Assembly (NCBI RefSeq): GCF_964204865.1
Contig: NC_135262.1
Span: 2,976,001-3,040,000 of the forward strand
Reading direction: 5' to 3'
Length of the DNA: 64,000 nt
Origin: Styela clava
Lineage: Eukaryota; Chordata; Ascidiacea; Stolidobranchia; Styelidae
Part shown: piece after piece, positions 56,037-64,000 of the stretch
How the letters are laid out: each line of letters begins with the position of its first letter
How positions within the stretch are numbered: the first letter of the stretch is position 1
The notes under the pieces: model-generated
The model's database searches: none
Told to the model about the DNA's origin: nothing
The model's input: only the letters and a program-made list of their open reading frames with translations
Translations under genes and position numbers: made by a program

Positions 56037-56672
56037 CTGTTTATACACCAGACTGGATTCCATGGCAGATGCACGCCCGAGGGCGCTAGCGCTCCACAAA
56101 AATGCACGCGAGCGAATTCAATTTTGCACGCCGAAAATTTGCAATTGCTCACCAATGTAAATCGGTTTAAATAGTTTTTAAATCAATAATCTAGTAATAT
56201 AAAGATGCCAAAAAATTATAACTTTACAATTGTCGACTAATACTTGCTTGCAAGATTTGGCCTGATCGAAAAATGCGAAGCAAAAATCACCATATCGTGT
56301 TGAATGAGAGGAATCCCGTGAGAAAAATCGCCTCCTCACCGAGGCTATTTTTAATACAATAATTTTACACGGATGTACTGAACAGTACCGGTATCTAAAG
56401 TCGCACAAACACTCTCAAAATTAGTGACAAAATATAGAAATGGTGTTTTGGGGGTCAAAGGTCAAACGTCCATTTTTGCTATGATCCAACTTATTTTTAC
56501 GCGGATGTATTGAGAGGTATCTTAGTTCGAAATCAGTTTAGCGGGCGCAGTTGTTTTGCACGCCGTGAGCTATAATTGCACGCCAGAAATTCTTATTTGC
56601 ACGCGGGAATTTCTGATTGCACGCCCGATTTCTCGTTCGAAAAGGCCATGAAATCCAGACTGGTTTATACAG
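56037..56672. mobile_element. Element with inverted ends and clustered GCACGC motifs
   Basis: The left end is CTGTTTATACACCAGACTGG and the right end, reverse-complemented, CTGTATAAACCAGTCTGG. Both continue into GATTYCATGGC. Just inside each end is a cluster of about four GCACGC motifs (56068-56130 and 56553-56630), in the same orientation. No coding capacity seen. Confidence 0.5.
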
Positions 56673-57325
56673 GGGAGTTTGTAAGACAAGACAAAATATA
56701 TAATTAGAGGCAACACAACACCAAGTACAGGTAGCCTACATATGATGGAATCAAAATTTAGTTATTTTAGAGGAGGGGCGCGAGACTTGACAAATTCTAA
56801 AAAGGGGATCGGTTTAAGAAGCTCGAGACCCACTGGTATAATAGTTTCTGAAAAATTTGAATTTTTGAATTCTTTTTTTGTGATTTGCCTAAACCTCATT
56901 CTATAAAGGGAAACTTATAGAATCCCCTCGGCCCCTTTGGTGCCGTCCATTTCGAATTAGAACGTTTCTTCCCACTTTTTTTGAATCTGATTCTAATTAC
57001 AAGGACTTTGAACGCAACTTTCAATTTTGATGACGTCAACACACACAAAAACGAATCCTATAGACTTATAGGGCCCACAGAGCTCAGGTACGGCGTCAAC
57101 AGTTTTCTATTGAGTGTCATTTTCTTTGAAATCACGCAAGGCATTTCCCGACCGTGCGACTGACGTTTTACTTTTGATATTTACATCGGGTGGGTGTCTG
57201 CTAGATATGAATATTAAACAGCAATAGTTACAGGTTCTTGATTGAACACTTTATAGCTTTTATCTCACAACAGATGTTTGACTTTTTAGTGTTATTTACT
57301 TTAATTGCTTGTTTCGAAGCTCTAG

Positions 57326-57628
57326 CAAAGTTCTCAACCTTTTATTTTTCGTGGCCCAATTTCGTTGCACGAAAATTTATTGACGGCCTATTGACTTTCC
57401 CATGCACGGGATTATAACAAAAAATCCAAAAATAGACACCTCAAATTTTTGAATGAAAATTTGCCACGCAATTTTCGAAACAGCATCATCATACATTGCT
57501 ACTACAATCAAATTATACTAATTTATCGATACCTCTAGCAATTTTTTTTTAGGTTTGTGGCCCACTTGAAAATGTTTCTGTGAACAAGCAGCGGCGGGAC
57601 ATTGCCCACTCACTGGTCGAGAACCGGT
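57326..57628. mobile_element. hAT-type MITE
   Basis: Left end CAAAGTTCTCAACC; right end GGTCGAGAACCGGT. The 7-mer GCTCTAG flanks both sides (57319-57325 and 57629-57635). No coding capacity. Confidence 0.55.
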
Positions 57629-59978
57629 GCTCTAGCACGCACCTGCATACTGTGTTCAGGTTGTGCGCCACCTTGATGCACATACTTTAGGAGCTCCGAA
57701 ATTATGCGCAAGAAAATAGTTCGATGTCAATGTAAGTAGATATATACGAGGTGAGCTTTTGGCCTGCTTGAGGATTAAGATTATTAAAAAATTTTCCCGG
57801 AAATTATTCAAGAATATCCACAGCACTCTCAGAAATATCCTCATCTTTCAAGCCTTTTACGAAGTTTTAGGGTTCACAACTTTGCCCATGAAAAGAATTG
57901 TGTTAGAAGCATTATGCTTTATTATAAATGTAAAAGGCCTGTTAAAAACAGTAGGCGGGGGCTGCAGCGGCTTCGGTACCTTGCTCATTAACTTCAATAA
58001 AAGCTTTGTGCACGATGCCAGATATCTCTGGTTCCAGAAATTTTGCTGAAATTTTTTCAACCATCTTATCAACTCCCCCCCCCCCAAGATAAATATGTAA
58101 TTGCTATCTTCTTGAATATGGTAGATTCTTTTACCATGTTCGCCGATCTTATAAGTAAACATGGTAATGGTAATCTAAGACTTTCGTATCCATATTGAGC
58201 ATTCCTCTCTCTTCATACAAAATTCATATTTTCACCATTCAATAAATTTATTTAAGACTACAACTGACACCTGCATATATAGTAATCAGTGGTTATAATA
58301 AAATTATTTCAGAATTAATAAAATTGAAATAAAATATATGAGATATTGGAGTCAGCAAGTACACTTGATTCTTACAGAATCTAAAAGAGCAAAAATGAAT
58401 AAAATTGATTAATGGAGTTTGAGTCAAACCCAGTTTAAATTCTAGACCTTACATGATGAATGTTAATACAGTGCACATAATGCTAAGAATATTTTGAAAA
58501 ATGCAAAAAATTAGCAATTCCAGAAAGATTAATATGTCATAAAGTCTCTTTACAATTTTACTTTTGTTATGAAGTCAGTTCTCAATATATTTTAACCAGG
58601 TTTGTTTAATACATCCATGAGGACCAAAACAATATGTGGTAGCCATTTTTTGAAAGATTAATATATATAATGCTCAAAATATTTTGAAATAGCCAAAAAA
58701 AAAGTTATTTTAGAAGGTTAATATAAAAAAAATAACGGCTTTTTCAAAATGATAAATGTCATAGATTTCTGTGACTTCATTCTAAATTGAGGTATATGTA
58801 TGGTTTATTCATTTGGCAATGTTAAAATATATCCATGATTATTAATATTGAAGAGAATTGCGCAAGACCATACACGCCTTGTTATTTTCCTAGACATTTT
58901 GGATGTATGTAGCCTTGCTTTAAGAAAATAATGGTGGAACAAAGGACCGAAGTTGTATTTGAAAAAATCATTAAAAAATAGCTTTAAGCTTGTACCTGGA
59001 TTTGAAGCAATATTCACCAATGTATTTTGTTAGGGTTTCCAAGAGCTTAAAAATTTAAAATATAATTTACTATTGCTTCACTACGAATAAATGCGAATGC
59101 GAATAAGCCTATTAAAAATTACTACAGTTATTGAAAAGTTCAGTTTCATTTGCGTCATTATAGTCAAATTTTCATTGTAGTAGCAATGAATGATGCTGCT
59201 TCTTTTTATATAATTATTGAAGTGGAGGTATTCATTTTTGCAAAATTTGACCTGTTTATCTTTAGTTTCCCCTTGCATGAAAAAGTTGGTGCGCCACAGA
59301 ATTTTTATGCAACGAAAGTGGGCCACAAAGGAAAAAAGGTTGAGAACCACTCTACTTTTGAAAAACTGAAATTAAAGAAGACTTGCTATCGGTTTTTGGT
59401 TTTCTCAGATTGTGAAAATGAAGTCAAAATTTCCTTGCCCTGAAGTATAGAGCTCAGGTCAAGATTATTGTCAACCAAGCATGGAGTCATTCTTCAAATG
59501 ACTTGTTTGAAGTCTCACCAGAGTCCACCAACTTTGATGAAAAAAGTAACGTGACTGAGACTTCTTTATTCAAGTGCAATTTTGATTACTAATTTCACTG
59601 CACTCAGAATTCATGGCAACTTGGGAGCAAACACATTTGTGAGCAAAGTTACATGCACTAAAATGCTATTTTATTTGTGAACTGATCCTTTTTTCCGTTA
59701 GAATAAACTTTCCAGTGGTTACTTATTTTCCAGCGCATTCAACAAAAACAGTCTTTTACTGAGTGTACAGTTTGAGGGGTCTAAATTGGAGTCTACAGTC
59801 CTGTCAATAGGGGGGCAGGTAAACAGCTTTGGTTCTTCACGGCTTTCCTTCCTTATTAAAACTGTGTGATCATCTCCATTTTTTGAATATTGTTGTAAAT
59901 GATTATTTTTTCAACTGGTTGAAAAACTTGACTTGACAACGTTAGTCTATGCTTCATCAGACAAGTGTAGATAGAATA
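57629..59978. other. Gene-free region downstream of the caspase homologue
   Basis: AT-rich. A half M1 end lies near 57660-57695 and a fragment like 42480-42660 at about 58540-58640. A hAT-like end (GGTTGAGAACCACTC) is near 59338. At about 59720-59770 a short stretch resembles the last 50 bp of the caspase coding region. Confidence 0.4.
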
Positions 59979-59984
59979 TTTATT
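59979..59984 (-). promoter_or_regulatory. Candidate poly(A) signal of the caspase homologue
   Basis: AATAAA on the minus strand, about 55 bp after the stop codon at 60040-60042. Confidence 0.5.
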
Positions 59985-60039
59985 CTCAATGAAGTAAAGT
60001 CTTCAGCGGCAATCTATACAAACTCAAATGTGATTGAAA

Positions 60040-61371
60040 TTATTTTTTCTCGCCAGCATTCAACAGATACAGCCTTTTCCTGAATGTGCATTGAAACTCT
60101 GACATGCATTTGCAATTGGAGAGTTTAGGATCTCGAGCCATTGAGCTGTTTTCTGCCATTGCTTCATTGACTTTGACCATCAAGTCAACAACATGTTCAC
60201 TTCTTGCATGTTTCATGAAGACGTTAGTTACAGCGTTAAGAAACCAAGAACCATTGAGTGAATTTCTGAAGGAATGGTATCCAAGAATGGTGGAATGGCA
60301 CACCAACATGTCCGAAACAGTTGGTAAATACTTTGCAGAATCAGGCTGACTAACAGTTTGTGGTTCCTCATACCTTTTTGTAACATGACCGGATGCAGAA
60401 ATTACCCTCTCCTTACTGCTTTTTTTGCCCTTCTCCTCATCACTTTTTGCAGATTTTCTAATGGGAACACTTTTATTTTCCGGGGTGGGCTCTGTTTTCA
60501 TTTCACCACCGTCTTCTATTTCCAATTGTTCCAAATCAGATATTAGGCATCCATGGTCAAGGTACATCCCTCTACTCGTTTGAAAAAAGAGAAGTTTTGG
60601 AATCCCAATCATTTCTGGGGCATTTTTGTTATTAAAAATATCCAAAACCTCACTTAACATCAACTCTTTTTCATCAGTGCCAAGAATATAATCTAGATTT
60701 TTTTCAGAATTTCCATGCGACGAAACTATCACTGCAAAATAATCATAATTTTTCGAGGTATTTTTTGCGAAATTCTCCATTTCTGTTTTCATGTTTTCTG
60801 CCGTTAAATCCAAAAAAATTGTAACTTCGTTTCCAAGATCTTTCCAAAGACGTTCCATGTTTTCAACGTCAACTTTGGAACCCTTTCTGCATGTATAAGT
60901 CCCCATAAAGTTTTCATTATTGAAGATAATAACCTTGCCTTTTCCGTACTTTTTCTCGTAAGCTGATAGAAATTCTTTGCTGGATTTTTTCTCTTCATTT
61001 TCAGTAAAGACGACTTCAATCTTGCCAACTCTTGAGCAATACAGCATCACCTTTTCTGGCATCCCTGCTTGGGGTTGTAACATAGGTGTCGGCTTACTTG
61101 GATATTCCTTGGGCCTCAGAAAGTAGTTGAGCAGGTCATAAAGGTGTTCAACAGACGCAAATTTGCCGAGTTTCGATTCCCATATTCTACACATTTGATA
61201 TTTTTGTTCTCGTATTCCACTAGTAGCGTAATCCTTTGTTATATCATCGATTTGGTTTTTAAGATCAAGACATATTCGTGCGAATTCAAACCATTGGTTG
61301 TTCGACAATTTATCCATCACATCGTAGTAAGCGTCATGCAGCATAATTCCAAACGGAGCCTCCCATGCCAT
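60040..61371 (-). CDS. Death-domain caspase homologue lacking the catalytic cysteine, 443 aa
   Basis: I choose the ATG at 61371 (MAWEAPFG). The frame extends 36 codons upstream, but that stretch contains a pyrimidine tract ending TTTTCCCAG, a splice acceptor, so its apparent signal peptide is intron. A Death domain lies at about 8-84 (LSNNQWFEFARICLDL, EQKYQMCRIWESKLG). The p20-like part is about 145-270 (GKVIIFNNENF, CRKGSKVDVENMERLWKDLG, DLTAENM, YFAVIVSSHG). The p10-like part is about 350-440 (DMLVCHSTILGYHSFRN, GSWF). Caspases cut after aspartate using a His/Cys pair in SHG and QACRG. Here His219 is kept, but the second motif is QTSRG: Ser266 replaces the cysteine. The S1-pocket arginines (R162, R369) are retained. 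It is probably an inactive scaffold or decoy, comparable in idea to c-FLIP; this is inference. The linker at 280-350 is charged and Lys/Ser rich. Confidence 0.88.
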   Translation of the reverse strand: MAWEAPFGIMLHDAYYDVMDKLSNNQWFEFARICLDLKNQIDDITKDYATSGIREQKYQMCRIWESKLGKFASVEHLYDLLNYFLRPKEYPSKPTPMLQPQAGMPEKVMLYCSRVGKIEVVFTENEEKKSSKEFLSAYEKKYGKGKVIIFNNENFMGTYTCRKGSKVDVENMERLWKDLGNEVTIFLDLTAENMKTEMENFAKNTSKNYDYFAVIVSSHGNSEKNLDYILGTDEKELMLSEVLDIFNNKNAPEMIGIPKLLFFQTSRGMYLDHGCLISDLEQLEIEDGGEMKTEPTPENKSVPIRKSAKSDEEKGKKSSKERVISASGHVTKRYEEPQTVSQPDSAKYLPTVSDMLVCHSTILGYHSFRNSLNGSWFLNAVTNVFMKHARSEHVVDLMVKVNEAMAENSSMARDPKLSNCKCMSEFQCTFRKRLYLLNAGEKK

Positions 61372-61657
61372 TTTGGTTATTTTATATCGAAAATAGTTTG
61401 TATTAGAATTAGGAACTGGGAAAATAAAAAGCAACATTAACAGACACCAAACTCTAATGAAACAATTTCTTTTGAACACAAAATCTTTTAAATGTACAAA
61501 ATCTTGGAACTGGAATTATATGCTGACTAAATCATTGCTTTTCAAACTGGGTTCAAATTCGGACTTCTAATGATAGTAGTCGCCTAGTCTGAGTAAAAGT
61601 TTTCAATGAAAAATATAAAGAGCACCAACAACAGCTAAGTATAATAAGATTACATTC
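61372..61657. other. 5' flank of the caspase homologue
   Basis: Contains the probable 5' UTR and the splice acceptor (TTTTCCCAG, ending about 40 bp before the ATG on the minus strand). The upstream 5' exon is not located. Confidence 0.4.
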
Positions 61658-61883
61658 GGTGCTCCCGAAGTATGCGAACCAAGATGGCGGACATCGGACA
61701 TAACATGGGTAACAGGTTAGGGTTAGGCGATAATTTTTTTCCAATTTTCCTTATTTTAGTCCTATTATCAGTTCGAAGACTAGCCAAGAGCCTTCCGTAC
61801 TATTTATAGCTAGCTAACCCTAACCTAGTACACATATTACATTCCGATGTCCGCCATCTTGGTTCGCATACTTCGGGAGCCCC
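61658..61883. mobile_element. MITE of family M1 with a perfect 8-bp duplication
   Basis: TIRs start GGTGCTCCCGAAGTATGCG and GGGGCTCCCGAAGTATGCG and continue through CCAAGATGGCGGACATCGGA. TTACATTC flanks both ends (61650-61657 and 61884-61891). 226 bp. Confidence 0.9.
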
Positions 61884-62512
61884 TTACATTCACTAAAATT
61901 TTGATATCAACATTTGATTTTCTTGAAGTCTCAAATTTCCTTTCAGCTTGTAAGCTAGAAGCTTACTAGCCAGGGCTTGGAGTCGACTAAAATTTTTCCT
62001 GTTCCAACAGGATTGGTTTATATTGCCAATATAAAGACGTTCGGAACATTATTGCACAAGAAAGGCAGACTTGGTGTGGCACAAAAACAAACATTGACAG
62101 ATGAATTTACTAATATACGAGTCAAAAAAGTATACGATTTCACATTGCAAATAATAGAGAGAGAGATTTATTTTTTCGTCAACCAAAAATAACAGTCATC
62201 GTAATAATAATAAAAATAACAATAAGAAATAAATTAGTTTGGTATAGACAGGAGTGAGTGATACGACCAGACGGTCATCAAAGTCAACTCCCCCCTTCAA
62301 GCTATTATGTTTAAGATCCACAGTTCCGGATGACTAAAATATTGGGGAGGAACATTCTAGAATTTAAAATTATATTCTCAAAACGGAAGAATAAAATTGG
62401 GGAGGGGAATGCTAGAGTAAATCATTTTTATTTAATTATGTGAAGCGGGATTTCAAAATCTGCTACACGCTCAAAATCTCACACAAAAGAAGTGAACATC
62501 TAAGTCTGACAC

Positions 62513-62611
62513 ATGAAAACTACAGCCCGTGGGCCAAGACGGATAATTCAATCTGGCCAGCAGGATGCTGCCACAACCAAAGATAAAAAGATCAAGGAAT
62601 TTGTTGAGATT
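62513..62611 (+). other. Possible short first exon
   Basis: ATG at 62513 followed by 33 open codons (MKTTARGPRRIIQSGQQDAA at the start) and a good donor GTGAGT at 62612. A phase-matching acceptor TTTTGCAG precedes 63319, where HCDSAKCSKCTHYK can be read. No family is recognised and a MITE begins at 63405, so the model is weak. Confidence 0.2.
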
Positions 62612-63059
62612 GTGAGTAAATTTAGTTTTGGCACAAGGTTTTTTGCTTTTGTAACACTGTAAATATCGTTCACAAAATGTGCTTATTCATGTCACGCCTA
62701 TATGGTCGGTTCCTGGTCTGAAAACCTTGCCCCCTCTGATCTAAGTACATGTATTTTAAGCAATCAACTAATCACTCCAATCCCATACCGGACCGGGTAA
62801 ACGGATACCAGTAGCGATTCGCAGTGATAGGTCAACTTTCTGGCTTCTCTTTCAAAGTTAAGTTTCAGGCAAAAGTGAAAGGTTTGTATTTAAAAGATTT
62901 AGATAATTGATCTATCTAAAAGATAAATGTTCGATCATTTAAAAAAAACAAATTCAAACATATTTCCTAAAATCATAATAATTCTGTTAGGAAAAAGTAT
63001 TCTGTCTATCTGTTCATTACACAAGCAATATTACCCACAAACTTTATCAACTCATAATG

Positions 63060-63320
63060 TATAAATAAGTAAATTTCAAGCTCTGCTTATATGCTCCAGT
63101 GATTTTGCCATTCTCGTGATCCAAACAATACATAATAAACGAAAATAAATAAATTTCAAGCTCTGTTGTGATATACATAATCCACAAACTTTATCAACTC
63201 ATAATGTATATATAAATTTCAAGCTCTGCTGATATGCTTCAGTAATTTTGCTATTCCTATGATCCAAACAATACATAATACAAAAATAGATTTCAAGATT
63301 TGTTGTGATTTTGCAGAAAA
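63060..63320. repeat. Imperfect tandem repeats
   Basis: AAATTTCAAGCTCTG recurs at about 63072, 63148 and 63214, with ATCCAAACAATACATAATA after two of them and CACAAACTTTATCAACTCAT before two. Confidence 0.55.
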
Positions 63321-63404
63321 ATTTCCAAATTAAACTACTAGTTGCTGCATACCACTGTGACTCTGCGAAATGTTCCAAATGCACACATTATAAGTTAAAA
63401 CTAT

Positions 63405-63610
63405 GGCCCTCCAGAAGTATGCATACCAATATGAAGGTAACTAATTTTGTTCGCCTATTTTACATCAAGTTGTGTAAAGAGACTGAGACCTACCAGTATA
63501 TTCACTTGGCTAACACAGACAGGTCCAGACTCATAATATAACTAAAATGGGGAAAATCGAAATAAAATTATGGCCTAAACTTAACCTGGTACACATACTA
63601 CGGGAGTACC
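63405..63610. mobile_element. MITE of family M1 with a perfect 8-bp duplication
   Basis: Ends GGCCCTCCAGAAGTATGC and CATACTACGGGAGTACC. AAAACTAT flanks both ends (63397-63404 and 63611-63618). 206 bp. Confidence 0.85.
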
Positions 63611-63685
63611 AAAACTATAATTTTGACTCTAACGTCAATATAATCCTCAAAACTCGCTTCAGTGATTTTGCGGAATTTTCCAAAT

Positions 63686-63878
63686 TCAAGATATATATAG
63701 CATAGCTTTTAATTTATCACATGCAGCTCTTTTTATCCTCGGATATTCTTCACCGTTGAAGCAAAGTTGCTTTAAAACATCGAATTTGGTGTGTATGGAT
63801 CCGTTCTTCAAAATGAATGATAATAATCTGGCAACTGTGATTTCAGTATCTAGAGGAAAGACTGATGAATCAGCTGAT
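63686..63878 (-). CDS. Probable terminal exon of an unidentified minus-strand gene
   Basis: A strong acceptor (long T-run then AACAG) precedes 63878 on the minus strand. From there 64 codons are open to a TGA at 63686-63688. The peptide (SADSSVFPLDTEITVARLLS..., FDVLKQLCFNGEEYPRIKRA) has the amphipathic pattern of a helical repeat and ordinary composition. I do not recognise the family. Upstream exons would lie beyond the right edge of the window or under the SINE at 63911-64000. Confidence 0.4.
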
Positions 63879-63910
63879 CTGTTAAAAAAAAAGGATGAAG
63901 TTAATGTCAT

Positions 63911-64000
63911 GGATAGAATTCACATATTTATCCCGGGGAAAAGGAAAAACGATGAAACGGCTCAATCATATGGCGAAAGACTGCCTCTCGTCCAATTACC
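63911..64000 (-). repeat. SINE, cut by the window edge
   Basis: Plus strand shows the inverted tail and body (CACATATTTATCCCGGGG, GGCTCAATCATATGGCGAA). The head lies outside the window. Confidence 0.6.

Noticed and set aside
55826-56089. Open frame of 87 codons with tryptophan-rich end
   Set aside because: No recognisable domain, and it overlaps the left end of the element at 56037-56672.
61372-61479. N-terminal hydrophobic stretch on the caspase frame, like a signal peptide
   Set aside because: The hydrophobic residues are the translation of a pyrimidine tract ending TTTTCCCAG, a splice acceptor. The downstream ATG has a better context and starts right before the Death domain.

Overview
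This is a metazoan nuclear window. It is AT-rich, its genes are spread out and partly intron-bearing, and the DNA between them is packed with SINEs, MITEs, hAT and pogo elements. An invertebrate deuterostome, most likely an ascidian tunicate, is my best guess from the gene content and the repeat style. That is inference: no marker in the window proves it.

Layout. (1) Positions 1-30,141 hold six tandem, same-strand, essentially intronless paralogs of a BTB-Kelch family, called A to F here: 938-2908, 6892-8825, 11996-13996, 19547-21496, 25517-27646 and 28150-30141. They share an unusual order: BTB, a first BACK domain, a second BACK-like domain, then a degenerate Kelch propeller. C, D and F are intact. 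A and E each carry one in-frame stop inside the propeller region, and B has a one-base deletion just after its ancestral ATG. A and B lie in a tandem segmental duplication of about 6 kb whose non-coding flanks are nearly identical, while the second half of the genes is very different. The array therefore looks like a mosaic made by exchange or conversion. (2) Positions 14,864-17,795 are a complete pogo-superfamily transposon with TIRs, a TA target duplication and an apparently intact spliced transposase. (3) Positions 30.5-33.8 kb are SINEs and minisatellites. (4) Positions 34,107-43,737 are an eight-exon NPL4 (NPLOC4) homologue. It lacks the zinc ligands of both NPL4 zinc fingers and ends in a ubiquitin-interacting motif in place of the C-terminal NZF finger of mammals. 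Its introns are full of nested elements with readable target-site duplications. (5) Positions 44-60 kb are gene-poor, with a fold-back promoter-like region, an SLC6 transporter fragment, a decayed hAT transposase and several fold-back elements. (6) Positions 60,040-61,371 (minus) encode a Death-domain caspase homologue whose catalytic cysteine is a serine, so it is probably a pseudo-protease. (7) The right edge has MITEs and what looks like the last exon of a minus-strand gene running off the window.

How the genes may relate. The BTB-BACK-Kelch proteins are expected to be Cullin-3 substrate adaptors, and NPL4 works with UFD1 and p97 on ubiquitinated clients, so both are ubiquitin-pathway proteins. 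Nothing in the sequence shows that they act together. The expanded, mosaic, partly broken adaptor array has the look of a fast-evolving recognition family. All exon structures and family calls are from reading alone and have not been checked against transcripts or databases.
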